Shown piece after piece: positions 47,568 to 56,522 of a DNA stretch of 64,000 bases. This DNA comes from Pedobacter sp. MC2016-05 (GTDB lineage: Bacteria > Bacteroidota > Bacteroidia > Sphingobacteriales > Sphingobacteriaceae): NCBI RefSeq assembly GCF_026239735.1, contig NZ_JAPIVT010000006.1:186001-250000 (forward strand), in the 5' to 3' direction. Below the pieces are notes generated by a model. That model was not told the DNA's origin. It did no database searches and was given only the letters and a program-made list of their open reading frames with translations. Within the stretch, counting starts at the first letter, position 1. Every line of letters starts with the position of its first letter. The position numbers and the translations under genes were made by a program.

Positions 47568-47780
47568 TTATTTAGTTTCAGTAGCTGACTCAGTGTTTTT
47601 CACTTTAGTCAACTCAGTGTTTAAACGGGCTATGTCTTTCCTTACTTTCGCAATACGCGAAGGATTTTCGATAGCTGAAATAGTGTGTGCGAACTTCAAT
47701 TTTGATAAGTTCTCTTTTTCTTCCGCAATCTTAGCTACTAATTCTTCTTTTGAAAGCCCTGTGATTTCTGAATTTTTCAT
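47568..47780 (-). CDS. rpmC: 50S ribosomal protein L29
   Basis: 70 residues from ATG 47780 ([32 protein letters not shown]); the longer frame to 47822 adds 14 residues not found in L29. Two-helix protein at the tunnel exit, part of the SRP and trigger-factor docking site. Confidence 0.98.
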   Translation of the reverse strand: MKNSEITGLSKEELVAKIAEEKENLSKLKFAHTISAIENPSRIAKVRKDIARLNTELTKVKNTESATETK

Positions 47781-47851
47781 TTTTCTTTTTTTTAAGTTGA
47801 GTGTAGCGGTTATAATAAACAAGTATTTACAACATTCACCTCAACATTTTA

Positions 47852-48274
47852 CTATGCTTCTACGTAATCTCTACGTACTACGAATTTGGTTTGGATTGGT
47901 AATTTCTGAGCTGCTAAACGCAATGCTTCTTTAGCTACTTCTAAAGGCACACCTTCAGCTTCGAAAATTACGCGTCCAGGTCTTACAACTGCTACCCAAT
48001 ACTCAGGAGCACCTTTACCCTTACCCATACGTACTTCAGCAGGTTTTTTAGTTACTGGTTTGTCCGGGAAAATTCTGATCCATACCTGGCCTTCACGTTT
48101 CATGAAACGGGTTACCGCGATACGAGCAGCCTCTATCTGGCGACTTGTAATCCAAGTTGCTTCTAAAGATTTGATACCGAAAGATCCGAATGCTAATTCA
48201 GCTCCACGAGAAGCTAAACCCTTCATTCTGCCTTTTTGCATCTTCCTGAACTTCGTTCTTTTTGGCTGTAACAT
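47852..48274 (-). CDS. rplP: 50S ribosomal protein L16
   Basis: 140 residues. [59 protein letters not shown] and the C-terminal helix are complete. It helps position the A-site tRNA. The gap to rpmC is 71 bases. Confidence 0.99.
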   Translation of the reverse strand: MLQPKRTKFRKMQKGRMKGLASRGAELAFGSFGIKSLEATWITSRQIEAARIAVTRFMKREGQVWIRIFPDKPVTKKPAEVRMGKGKGAPEYWVAVVRPGRVIFEAEGVPLEVAKEALRLAAQKLPIQTKFVVRRDYVEA

Positions 48275-48314
48275 TTTATTTTGTTCTAATCGTTAAACGA
48301 TGTTAATAAATCAA

Positions 48315-49160
48315 TTATTTACGAGGACCTCTGTTAGCGCCTGCGCCACCACCTCTGTTTGCACCACCCTGGCCTGGACCACGACCGCCGCCTTGGTTTC
48401 CACCACGTCTGTCGTTACCACCGCCACGGTTATCTCTTCCACCACCACGGTTATCTCTTCCACCGAAAGCTGGTTTATCTGATGCGCCTTTTGGACCGTT
48501 GTTTGTCGAACCGATGTTTGGAGACAAATCACGTTTTCCATAAACCTCACCTTTACAGATCCACACTTTAACGCCGATTTTACCATAAGTGGTTAAAGCT
48601 TCAGCTAAAGCATAGTCAATATCAGCACGGAATGTATGCAAAGGCACTCTTCCTTCTTTGTACTGCTCAGTACGTGCCATCTCAGCACCACCTAAACGAC
48701 CAGAAGTCATGATTTTGATACCTTCAGCACCCATACGCATGGTTGATGCGATAGAAGATTTCATTGCTCTACGGAATGAGATCCTTGCTTCTAATTGTTT
48801 TGCAACACCTTCTGCAACTAATTGTGCATCAAGCTCTGGGCGTTTAATCTCGAAAATGTTAATTTGAATTTCCTTTTTAGTCAATTTCTTTAACTCTTCT
48901 TTGATTTTATCAACCTCAGCACCTGCTTTACCGATTACGATACCTGGGCGAGCTGTGTGGATTGTTACCGTGATACGTTTTAACGTACGCTCGATAACCA
49001 CTTTAGCAACACCACCTTTAGCGATACGAGCAGAAAGGTATTTTCTTATTTTCTCATCTTCAACTAATTTATCGGAGTAGTTGTTGCCACCGAACCAGTT
49101 AGAATCCCATCCTTTGATGATACCTAACCTGTTACCTATTGGATTTGCTTTTTGTCCCAT
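48315..49160 (-). CDS. rpsC: 30S ribosomal protein S3 with RGG-like tail
   Basis: 281 residues; ordinary S3 is about 210-235. The KH domain ([36 protein letters not shown]) and C-terminal domain ([35 protein letters not shown]) are normal. The last about 50 residues are Gly/Arg/Asn repeats ([20 protein letters not shown]), partly from a 21-base tandem duplication at 48425-48466. The tail resembles eukaryotic RGG RNA-binding tails and would lie near the mRNA entry channel. Confidence 0.97.
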   Translation of the reverse strand: MGQKANPIGNRLGIIKGWDSNWFGGNNYSDKLVEDEKIRKYLSARIAKGGVAKVVIERTLKRITVTIHTARPGIVIGKAGAEVDKIKEELKKLTKKEIQINIFEIKRPELDAQLVAEGVAKQLEARISFRRAMKSSIASTMRMGAEGIKIMTSGRLGGAEMARTEQYKEGRVPLHTFRADIDYALAEALTTYGKIGVKVWICKGEVYGKRDLSPNIGSTNNGPKGASDKPAFGGRDNRGGGRDNRGGGNDRRGGNQGGGRGPGQGGANRGGGAGANRGPRK

Positions 49161-49169
49161 TTCCTAAAA

Positions 49170-49529
49170 TTAGTTTTGAGTTGTTTCTGTACTTTTACTA
49201 TCTACAATCAGCGTAACGTGGTTTGAACGCTTACGAATTCTATATCCACGGCCTTGAGGTGCTGGACGTAAACGTTTAAGTTGACGACCACCATCTACCA
49301 TAATGGTTTTAACAAATAACTCACTTCCATCAGAAGTTTTGCCATTTTTAGCTTCCCAGTTGTTGATAGCAGATAATAATAATTTCTCAACTCTTATTGC
49401 TGCTTCTTTATTGGTAAACTTTAAAACACTTAATGCTTTTTCTACACGTTCACCTCTGATAAGATCTACAACCAAACGCATCTTACGCGGCGAGGTTGGA
49501 CAATTGTTTAATTTTGCTATTGCTTCCAT
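49170..49529 (-). CDS. rplV: 50S ribosomal protein L22
   Basis: 119 residues. Its long beta hairpin ([39 protein letters not shown]) lines the exit tunnel and is the macrolide-resistance loop; nothing in it is obviously altered. Confidence 0.99.
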   Translation of the reverse strand: MEAIAKLNNCPTSPRKMRLVVDLIRGERVEKALSVLKFTNKEAAIRVEKLLLSAINNWEAKNGKTSDGSELFVKTIMVDGGRQLKRLRPAPQGRGYRIRKRSNHVTLIVDSKSTETTQN

Positions 49530-49536
49530 TGTCTAA

Positions 49537-49803
49537 TTATTTTTTCTTTTCAGCGTGTCCTCTGAATGTTCTGGTTGGAGCAAATTCTCCCAACTTGTGA
49601 CCAACCATGTTTTCTGTAACATACACAGGGATAAATTTATTACCATTGTGTACTGCAAATGTATGATTAACGAAATCTGGTGAAATCATTGATCTACGAG
49701 ACCAAGTTTTGATTACAGACTTTTTGCCTGAATCATTCATAGAGTTTACTTTTTTCTCTACGTTATGGTCAATATAAGGTCCTTTTTTTATCGAACGAGC
49801 CAT
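49537..49803 (-). CDS. rpsS: 30S ribosomal protein S19
   Basis: 88 residues. [19 protein letters not shown] and [20 protein letters not shown] are diagnostic. It overlaps the rplB stop by one base, so it is translationally coupled. Confidence 0.99.
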   Translation of the reverse strand: MARSIKKGPYIDHNVEKKVNSMNDSGKKSVIKTWSRRSMISPDFVNHTFAVHNGNKFIPVYVTENMVGHKLGEFAPTRTFRGHAEKKK

Positions 49804-50627
49804 TATTTCTTCCTTCTCTCTATGATGTAACGATTAGAATATTTTTTAAGTTCTCTGGTTTTGTAGCCTTTAGCTAAAACGCCATTTCTTGAACGTGGGT
49901 GACCACCTGATGATCTACCTTCACCACCACCCATTGGGTGATCGACAGGGTTCATCGCTACCGGTCTAGTTCTCGGACGACGGCCCAACCAACGTTTACG
50001 ACCAGCTTTACCTAATACTTCATTTGCGTGATCTGAATTAGATACCGCACCTATAGTAGCAAGACAAGTAGTCAAGATTAAACGGGTTTCGCCTGAAGGC
50101 ATTTTCAAAGTAGCATATTTACCATCGCGGGCAGCTAATTGTGCATAAGCACCTGCACTACGAGCTAATTGTGCTCCTTTTCCAGGGTGAATCTCCACGT
50201 TGTGGATGATAGAACCTAATGGAATGTTCGATAATTTTAAAGTGTTACCTACTTCTGGAGCTGCTGTTTCGCCCGATAATAATACCGAACCAACTTGCAA
50301 ACCTTCTGGAGCAATAATGTAACGCTTCTCGCCATCTGCATAATGTAATAATGCGATGCGGGCAGTACGGTTTGGATCGTATTCAACAGTAGCTACTGTT
50401 GCAGGAATATCGAATTTATCGCGTTTGAAGTCGATTAAACGATATGATTTTTTATGACCACCACCCATGTAGCGCATAGTCATTTTACCTGTGTTGTTAC
50501 GTCCACCAGACTTTTTTGATGATACAACCAATGATTTTTCGGGCTTGGTTGCTGTAATCTCCGTAAAACTAGCACCAACTCTGAAGCGGGTACCTGGAGT
50601 AACTGGTTTAAATTTTCTTAAGCCCAT
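49803..50627 (-). CDS. rplB: 50S ribosomal protein L2
   Basis: 274 residues. L2 is needed for subunit joining and the peptidyl transferase centre; the conserved His of the [13 protein letters not shown] loop is present. Its start is 21 bases after the rplW stop. Confidence 0.99.
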   Translation of the reverse strand: MGLRKFKPVTPGTRFRVGASFTEITATKPEKSLVVSSKKSGGRNNTGKMTMRYMGGGHKKSYRLIDFKRDKFDIPATVATVEYDPNRTARIALLHYADGEKRYIIAPEGLQVGSVLLSGETAAPEVGNTLKLSNIPLGSIIHNVEIHPGKGAQLARSAGAYAQLAARDGKYATLKMPSGETRLILTTCLATIGAVSNSDHANEVLGKAGRKRWLGRRPRTRPVAMNPVDHPMGGGEGRSSGGHPRSRNGVLAKGYKTRELKKYSNRYIIERRKK

Positions 50628-50647
50628 AGTTATAATTAATTATTAAA

Positions 50648-50938
50648 TTAAAGAGTTGCGTAATAATCTATTGTTTCGCCGTCTTTTAACGTTACGATTG
50701 CTTTTTTGTATTTCGGGCTACGGCCAGAAACAAAACCTGCTTTAGTGTAACGAGATTTCGCTTTTCCATCAACAACCATGGTGTTCACTGCAACGATGGT
50801 AACACCGTACAATTTCTCAATAGCCGCTTTTATTTGGATTTTGTTAGCCTTGTGGTTAACAGCGAATGTGAAACGGTTAGATTTTTCAGTTAAAGCTGAA
50901 GCTTTTTCGGTTAATATTGGTTTTTTTAAAATTTCCAT
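50648..50938 (-). CDS. rplW: 50S ribosomal protein L23
   Basis: 96 residues from ATG 50938 (MEILKKPILTEKASALTEKSN); an ATG four codons upstream lies inside rplD and is less likely. It forms the main docking site for trigger factor at the tunnel exit. Confidence 0.98.
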   Translation of the reverse strand: MEILKKPILTEKASALTEKSNRFTFAVNHKANKIQIKAAIEKLYGVTIVAVNTMVVDGKAKSRYTKAGFVSGRSPKYKKAIVTLKDGETIDYYATL

Positions 50939-50939
50939 A

Positions 50940-51569
50940 TTACTTGGCAAATGCCTCCTCCAAAGTTTTAACAGAATCTGCAGTTAACACAAGTACACCA
51001 GCGTTTAATACATCATAAGTATTTAAATCTGCTGCCGAGATTACTTTAGTTTTCTGAACGTTTCTGCTTGATAAATAGATATTATTATTTTGTGCAGGTA
51101 AAACCAATAAAGTTTTTTGAGTACCTACGTTTAACGCAGCCAATAAACTTGTGTAGTTTTTTGTTTTCGCTGTATCGAAGTTGAAATCTTCTAAAACTAC
51201 CACGCTGTTATCTTTTGCTTTATAAGCTAAAGCAGATTTACGTGCTAATGATTTTAATTTCTTGTTCAATTTAAAGCTATAATCACGTGGTTGAGGACCG
51301 AAAACACGACCACCACCGTTAAATAACGGAGATTTAATGCTACCTGCTCTGGCACCACCTGTACCTTTTTGCTTGTATAGTTTACGAGTTGAACCAGCAA
51401 TCTCATTACGTTGTTTAGATTTGTGAGTACCTTGACGTTGGTTAGCCAAATACTGTTTTACATCTAAATAAATCGCGTGGTCGTTAGGCTCGATACCAAA
51501 TACCGATTCAGGAAGTTGCACCTTGGCACCTGTTTCTTTACCTGAAATGTTTAATACTTTAACTTCCAT
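50940..51569 (-). CDS. rplD: 50S ribosomal protein L4
   Basis: 209 residues. Features are the tunnel loop ([39 protein letters not shown]) and the C-terminal domain. In E. coli L4 represses the S10 operon through its leader; here the S10 gene itself is elsewhere, so any such control would act on the rplC leader. Confidence 0.99.
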   Translation of the reverse strand: MEVKVLNISGKETGAKVQLPESVFGIEPNDHAIYLDVKQYLANQRQGTHKSKQRNEIAGSTRKLYKQKGTGGARAGSIKSPLFNGGGRVFGPQPRDYSFKLNKKLKSLARKSALAYKAKDNSVVVLEDFNFDTAKTKNYTSLLAALNVGTQKTLLVLPAQNNNIYLSSRNVQKTKVISAADLNTYDVLNAGVLVLTADSVKTLEEAFAK

Positions 51570-51573
51570 CTGA

Positions 51574-52191
51574 TTACTTGTCTAAGATTACGTAAGAACC
51601 TTTAGCTCCTGGAATGGAACCACTAACTACTAATAGGTTTTGCTCAGCATAAACTTTCAAAACTTGTAAGTTTTGAACTTTTACTCTGTCTCCACCTGTT
51701 CTTCCTGCCATGCGCATTCCTTTGAATACACGTGAAGGAAATGATGATGCTCCCAATGAACCTGGGGCACGTAAACGGTTATGCTGACCGTGAGTCTGCA
51801 TACCAACACCGGCAAATCCGTGGCGTTTTACAACACCTTGAAAACCTTTACCTTTTGAGGTACCGACAACATCAACAAAATCGCCTTCTGCGAATGCATC
51901 AACAGTTACGACATCACCTAAGTTAAGTGAAGTTGTAAACGAATCGAATTCAACAAGTTTGCGTTTCGGAGTTGTGTTTGCTTTCGCGAAATGGCCTTTT
52001 AACGGTTGAGTTGTGTTTTTCTCTTTTTTCTCATCGTAACCCAATTGGATTGATGAATACCCGTCTTTTTCTTCGGTTTTCACTTGTGTAACTACACAAG
52101 GCCCAGCCTCGATTACCGTACAAGGAATGTTTCTTCCTTCGGCATCAAAGATACTGGTCATTCCTACTTTTTTTCCAATAATTCCTGACAT
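51574..52191 (-). CDS. rplC: 50S ribosomal protein L3
   Basis: 205 residues from ATG 52191 ([23 protein letters not shown]); the longer frame to 52281 runs through the leader and promoter and is rejected. The signature [22 protein letters not shown] and the [30 protein letters not shown] loop near the peptidyl transferase centre are intact. It is the first gene of this minus-strand block; rpsJ, normally just upstream, lies 8.3 kb away. Confidence 0.98.
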   Translation of the reverse strand: MSGIIGKKVGMTSIFDAEGRNIPCTVIEAGPCVVTQVKTEEKDGYSSIQLGYDEKKEKNTTQPLKGHFAKANTTPKRKLVEFDSFTTSLNLGDVVTVDAFAEGDFVDVVGTSKGKGFQGVVKRHGFAGVGMQTHGQHNRLRAPGSLGASSFPSRVFKGMRMAGRTGGDRVKVQNLQVLKVYAEQNLLVVSGSIPGAKGSYVILDK

Positions 52192-52264
52192 TTTATCTTT
52201 TCTTTTTAACACCCATCGAAGCAGTAGGGCTTCGTTCAAGGTGGTTGTACATCCCCCGAAAGGG
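52192..52264 (-). ncRNA. Candidate structured leader of the rplC operon
   Basis: The predicted 5' UTR of about 70 bases folds well on the minus strand: CGAAGC-CCTACT-GCTTCG (52217-52234) inside an outer CACC/GGTG pairing (52210-52213 with 52240-52243), and a small CCC-TTTC-GGG stem at the 5' end (52255-52264). Ribosomal-protein leaders with such structure usually bind one of the operon's proteins; which one, if any, is unknown. Confidence 0.5.
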
Positions 52265-52268
52265 ACGG

Positions 52269-52299
52269 CAAAGATAGACAAGAATTATTAATTTTCAAA
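52269..52299 (-). promoter_or_regulatory. Promoter of the rplC operon (Bacteroidota consensus)
   Basis: On the minus strand TTTG (52296-52299) is followed by exactly 19 bases and TATCTTTG (52269-52276), matching the Bacteroidota -33/-7 consensus TTTG-N19-TAnnTTTG. The transcription start would be near 52263. Confidence 0.8.
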
Positions 52300-52363
52300 T
52301 AGTTAGCCAAATATTTTTCCAAATAAATTGTTGATATGTTGGCTTTTAACTTTTAACCAGATG

Positions 52364-52759
52364 TTAATGTGCCAAACCACCATTTAAACTGATAGTTATG
52401 ATGGCAAGGATGATAAATCCGATAAGAACATAGAGATAATCTTTCTCTATCAAAAAGCTAAATATGGCAAAAATGATGCGGGCGATTGGGGTAAAAATGA
52501 GCATTAGGATTCCGAACTGAACTATGGCATCACCATGAAAGCTCGATAAGCCTTTAAAAATCTCACCAATCGACGAAAATTTTGAAAGTTCTGGCTTAAA
52601 AACTTTATAATCGGTTATTACCCCTTTGTTATGAATAAGAAAAATGACACCACCAATCAGTACGATACTCATCGATATGATTACACCAGCACGCAAAAGC
52701 GTTCCTAATACAACCTGGATATCCTTATCATTAATATTTTCGTTTTTCTCTTCGTTCAT
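52364..52759 (-). CDS. DUF1634 membrane protein
   Basis: 131 residues with about three membrane helices (IISMSIVLIGGVIFLI, FGILMLIFTPIARIIFAIFSFLI, LYVLIGFIILAIITISL). DUF1634 proteins usually sit beside TauE/SafE transporters, as here, and may be a second subunit. It starts 1 base after the transporter gene, so the two are translationally linked. Function not established. Confidence 0.8.
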   Translation of the reverse strand: MNEEKNENINDKDIQVVLGTLLRAGVIISMSIVLIGGVIFLIHNKGVITDYKVFKPELSKFSSIGEIFKGLSSFHGDAIVQFGILMLIFTPIARIIFAIFSFLIEKDYLYVLIGFIILAIITISLNGGLAH

Positions 52760-52760
52760 T

Positions 52761-53594
52761 TTACAAGCCGCTGATTCCTTTGTAAATCATTTGTAGTGCT
52801 AAAAAAGTAACTACAACTGCAAAAACAATTTTTAGTTTGTCGGTGTTAGTTCGCAACAAAACTTTCGATCCAATCGAAGCGCCGGTTAAAACTCCAATAC
52901 AAACGGGCATTGCAATTCCGGGATCTATCTGACCGCGGTGCAAATAAACAATCGCACTTGCAGCTGCCGTTACCCCCATCATAAAGTTACTCGTGGTTGT
53001 AGATACCTTAAAAGGCAAACGCATGATGTTATCCATCGCGATTACTTTTAGCGCACCACTGCCAATACCTAAAAGACCAGAAAGCGTCCCAGCAAAAAGC
53101 ATCATCGCAAAGCCAGCAGGTACATTTTTAACTGCATAAGCATGATCTACGCCCTTATCAGGATAGCTACTGTTCAGTTTGAAAAATTTTGCCCATTTAT
53201 CAGTCTTGTCTAAAGTGGTATGATCGATCTTTTTCTTCAACGTCATGATGGCGGAGAAAATTAAGATGCACCCAAAAATGATGGCAATATAATTTGCATT
53301 GAGATAAACGGCTACTACAGCGCCAGAAATGGCTCCTATCGTAGTGGCAATTTCAAGAAACATACCGATTCGAATATTTGTAATTCCTTCTTTTACATAA
53401 GCTGCCGCAGAACCTGATGAAGTTGCTATTACCGAAACAATTGATGCACCGATGGCATAATGTATATCAACCCCGAGCGCCAGTGTTAATAGCGGAATAA
53501 TAATTACACCCCCACCCAAGCCTGTTAATGAACCTAATAAACCTGCCAAAAAAGCGCCTAACAAAACGATGATGGTAAATAACAAAACCGACAT
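52761..53594 (-). CDS. TauE/SafE-family anion transporter
   Basis: 277 residues, about eight membrane helices in two homologous halves (LLGAFLAGLLGSLTGLGGGVIIIPLLTL and AGTLSGLLGIGSGALKVIAMDN are the paired motifs). The family exports sulfite, sulfoacetate or similar anions; the substrate here is unknown. Upstream, TATCTTTG lies only five bases before the ATG, which may mean a leaderless mRNA. Confidence 0.85.
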   Translation of the reverse strand: MSVLLFTIIVLLGAFLAGLLGSLTGLGGGVIIIPLLTLALGVDIHYAIGASIVSVIATSSGSAAAYVKEGITNIRIGMFLEIATTIGAISGAVVAVYLNANYIAIIFGCILIFSAIMTLKKKIDHTTLDKTDKWAKFFKLNSSYPDKGVDHAYAVKNVPAGFAMMLFAGTLSGLLGIGSGALKVIAMDNIMRLPFKVSTTTSNFMMGVTAAASAIVYLHRGQIDPGIAMPVCIGVLTGASIGSKVLLRTNTDKLKIVFAVVVTFLALQMIYKGISGL

Positions 53595-53841
53595 GCGGGC
53601 AAAGATAAGGGACAGTTTTTGGCTAAACGAAGGATTATGGAATAAAATAAAGTCTATATAATATATGGATGATATAAATTGGAACGTGGTAATTAAAATT
53701 TAATGGCATATTATAGGTTGTTAGCTACGCTCTACTTTCAAGCTCTCTTTTTTAACGAGCGTGTTAGCAGTACTTGTTTCAACAGTGCAATCTTATAATG
53801 ACACGGCACTTCTCAGAACCAGGTGCGAGCTGAATATTAAC

Positions 53842-54423
53842 TCAGGATTTATGATGAAGCTTACTCTCCCTATTAATATCCATATTTTTAAAAGTCTCGA
53901 TGACTTCGTAAGCAATCTGTCTAACCGTCCCTGGTATTAGATTAATTGTATTTTTGTTTCCATTAGCATCAGTAAGCTTCCAACCTGATGTATCTATCAT
54001 TATTTGATCATTCCCGGCTAGCGCTTTTATGATTTTAGCTCTCGTAAATGCAATTGAACTGGAATCAACCAGTATCTTTTTATTACTCCACCAGTTTTCT
54101 AACGATACTTTAATCAGACTAGATTGTTCAAGCTTCGGCAGATAATCCCAGCCTGCTCCTTTTCTATGCTCCAGCTTTAGCAAGCCAATAAAGTTGTTTA
54201 CACTTTTTGATTGATAAGTTTCTGAACTACAGTTAAGCTGAATGTGATTAAGCTTCAATTGAGTAAGTAATGATTTGGATTGTTCGGCATTGTGAAATAG
54301 GATCAACACTCGTTTAGCAATTTGAGAAACCACCAGTTTATTTCCCAAATCATATTCCTGGCATAAACTTTCAACATCAGCCAAATGAGTTTGCAATTCG
54401 ACAACTGATTCTGATTTTGCCAC
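53842..54423 (-). CDS. Hypothetical protein coupled to prephenate dehydrogenase
   Basis: 193 residues, no recognised family. It is soluble, without signal peptide or membrane helix. The GTG start shares its first G with the TAG stop of the upstream prephenate dehydrogenase gene (TAGTG), a sign of translational coupling. Local features are an N-terminal amphipathic region (VVELQTHLADVESLCQEY) and a C-terminal helix (TVRQIAYEVIETFKNMDI). A link to tyrosine synthesis is suggested by position only. Confidence 0.55.
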   Translation of the reverse strand: MAKSESVVELQTHLADVESLCQEYDLGNKLVVSQIAKRVLILFHNAEQSKSLLTQLKLNHIQLNCSSETYQSKSVNNFIGLLKLEHRKGAGWDYLPKLEQSSLIKVSLENWWSNKKILVDSSSIAFTRAKIIKALAGNDQIMIDTSGWKLTDANGNKNTINLIPGTVRQIAYEVIETFKNMDINRESKLHHKS

Positions 54424-55679
54424 TACTTCCCTAACCTCCTAATCATTTCTGCACTGAGGTCTCTCCCATCATTCAATCGATTCGCAAAAAATGATTTTGC
54501 GGCCTCAAAATGTTCCTTATATCCTTTCAAATCACCATATCCTATTATCGATGCCCATTCATGAACAGCAGTATGAAATTCCAAATCGTCGCCGCGGATA
54601 GATTTGTCGTACAACGCGGTGTGGATAGATTCTTCCAACATCTCCTCGTTTTTGAAAAGATATTCTGCTATGCCAAGCCTCAATTTAAAAGGTGGGGTTT
54701 GACAAATTAGGTTATCATATGGATTTACGCCCATTTTATACCAGGCGTAAACCATACTTAGCAAACTTAAGTGCGAATTTGGCTTTTGCTTATGATCTGC
54801 GTCAGAAAGGCTAAATTCTTTCATGATGTTATCATCAAGGAGCAGAAGCGTTCTGCTTTCATGAAATACAAAATCGCGGGCAGCATAAATTTTCTCCCTA
54901 AATTCAACTTCATTTTCACAAATCATCAGCTTATATAATTCCGATTCTGCCTGAGCGTAATATTTTACCTGCTTCTGAGCGTAAGGATTCAATATTGCTA
55001 AGCCAGCATAAATATGTGATTTGTAGCTAAAAATTCTGAGCGTGGTCAAGATTTTCACATTATCGATTCCGCCAGCATAAGCTGGGTTATCCCATGGAAA
55101 GAAACCTGCATTTTTCCATGCTGAACCCATGCTCTCGAAGCCCATGTGGGTAACGGCTTGTGTATCCGCCACAATACGGTCATGCTCACGATAATCGTCC
55201 ATTTCGATAATATTCGATTTAAGCGAACGGTAAACGGCTAAAGCTTTAGCATAAACTTCATCGGTAGCCCGATGGCGAACGACCACCAAAGTTTGCCCTT
55301 CGGGACTAAAAGCCGGCCCGTGTAAAGAGTGGCAGGTTACAATCTGTGTATCATTTGGAAGGTGTTTCTCAAAAGCTGCAATTTCCGGATGTTTAACAGA
55401 GGTTTGTCCGGATACAATTGCGCCAAACTTTGTAGAACGAGCAAACGTAGAAACTACTTCATCAATCTTTTCTGCTTCCACACAGTAAATAATAAAGTCT
55501 GATTTGCGGGCCACTTCATGACCATCAATTAATACCTCGATTCCTTTCGGCTCTAATTCATTTTTTAAATCCGAAAACCTTAAAGGCATATCTGCCCCGC
55601 ATACTTTATAACCTTCGCTTGCAAACGACAGCGCATATAATTTGCCCATATCGCCCAAACCGATAATTCCTATTTGCAT
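54423..55679 (-). CDS. Prephenate dehydrogenase, fungal Tyr1-like
   Basis: A 418-residue NAD(P)-dependent enzyme that turns prephenate into 4-hydroxyphenylpyruvate on the way to tyrosine. The Rossmann start is MQIGIIGLGDMGKLYALSF. Further blocks, GQTSVKHPEIAAFEKHLP, TCHSLHGPAFSPEGQ, VADTQAVTHMGFESMGSAW, YAGLAILNPYA, NSHLSLLSMVYAW and GDDLEFHTAVHEW, follow closely the order I remember for yeast TYR1; bacterial TyrA proteins are shorter (about 280-370) and differ. No chorismate mutase domain is attached. Confidence 0.85.
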   Translation of the reverse strand: MQIGIIGLGDMGKLYALSFASEGYKVCGADMPLRFSDLKNELEPKGIEVLIDGHEVARKSDFIIYCVEAEKIDEVVSTFARSTKFGAIVSGQTSVKHPEIAAFEKHLPNDTQIVTCHSLHGPAFSPEGQTLVVVRHRATDEVYAKALAVYRSLKSNIIEMDDYREHDRIVADTQAVTHMGFESMGSAWKNAGFFPWDNPAYAGGIDNVKILTTLRIFSYKSHIYAGLAILNPYAQKQVKYYAQAESELYKLMICENEVEFREKIYAARDFVFHESRTLLLLDDNIMKEFSLSDADHKQKPNSHLSLLSMVYAWYKMGVNPYDNLICQTPPFKLRLGIAEYLFKNEEMLEESIHTALYDKSIRGDDLEFHTAVHEWASIIGYGDLKGYKEHFEAAKSFFANRLNDGRDLSAEMIRRLGK

Positions 55680-55852
55680 GAGGCAAATGTAATCTATCGA
55701 TAAGTAAATTATAATAAAACGTAGATTAAATTGTTATTTAACAGATAACGAAAACACACAACAATTAAAACCTATAAAGCCATTAGTTAAAAATTATTAA
55801 CTGGGAAATAGATAAAAATGTAGTTTTACACTCAAACACCTATATTTAAACT

Positions 55853-56464
55853 ATGCAGAAAATTAAACACACCCTATTGTTTTTAGGCGCTATGCTATTT
55901 TTAAACATTGCTTTTGGTCAAACTTTGCCAGATACAACAAAAAACACCGATCCATCGCTAAATGGTCAATATCAGTTTATGTTAAAGAAATCTAAGAGTT
56001 TATATGGCGCAAGGCTGATTAACCCTTCAAGATTATCTGGAGTGTGGAAAAGTGTAAATGACACTTTGAGGAAAGAACGCAAACAACTGCAAGAGGCAAA
56101 ACAAGAAATTACAACCCAGGCAAAAACCATTTCTACGTTGAAAGGTGAAGTTTCTGGAAAAGAAAACTCATTGGCAGATGCCACAGCTTCCGTTAATGAA
56201 ATTAAATTTCTGGGGATATCTTTTAACAAAGGAACCTATAACACCATCGTTTGGGCAATTATTATTATTCTGGGCGCTGGCTTGGCAATAGTAATTTTTC
56301 AATCTGGTAAATATAGAAAGGAAGCGACTTACAGAACACAGCTTTACCAGGAAGTTGCAGATGAATTCCAGGCACACAAGGTTAAAGCGAAAGATAAAGA
56401 AATGAAGTTGGCACGTGAACTTCAGGACGAAAGAAATAGATGGGATGATTCCCGAGGAAGGTAA
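55853..56464 (+). CDS. Coiled-coil membrane protein of unknown function
   Basis: 203 residues: signal peptide (LLFLGAMLFLNIAFGQ), a periplasmic coiled coil (about 70-115, LRKERKQLQEAKQEITTQAKTISTLKGEV), a membrane helix (TIVWAIIIILGAGLAIVIF) and a charged helical cytoplasmic tail (QLYQEVADEFQAHKVKAKDKEMKLAREL). Similar Bacteroidota proteins are often labelled tRNA (guanine-N1)-methyltransferase, for which there is no basis here. An envelope structural or signalling role is possible. Confidence 0.65.
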   Translation: MQKIKHTLLFLGAMLFLNIAFGQTLPDTTKNTDPSLNGQYQFMLKKSKSLYGARLINPSRLSGVWKSVNDTLRKERKQLQEAKQEITTQAKTISTLKGEVSGKENSLADATASVNEIKFLGISFNKGTYNTIVWAIIIILGAGLAIVIFQSGKYRKEATYRTQLYQEVADEFQAHKVKAKDKEMKLARELQDERNRWDDSRGR

Positions 56465-56473
56465 TTGAGGTAG

Positions 56474-56509
56474 AGATCAAGGCTGAGCCAACAATCTCAA
56501 CCTTGATCT
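56474..56509. terminator. Hairpin between convergent genes
   Basis: The arms AGATCAAGGCTGAG and CTCAACCTTGATCT pair at 13 of 14 positions around an 8-base loop. There is no clear T-run, but its place between two 3' ends suggests termination. Confidence 0.6.
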
Positions 56510-56522
56510 TGGTCTTACCAAA

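Noticed and set aside
55853-56464. tRNA (guanine-N1)-methyltransferase label for the coiled-coil protein
   Set aside because: Signal peptide, coiled coil and membrane helix are seen, but no methyltransferase motif.
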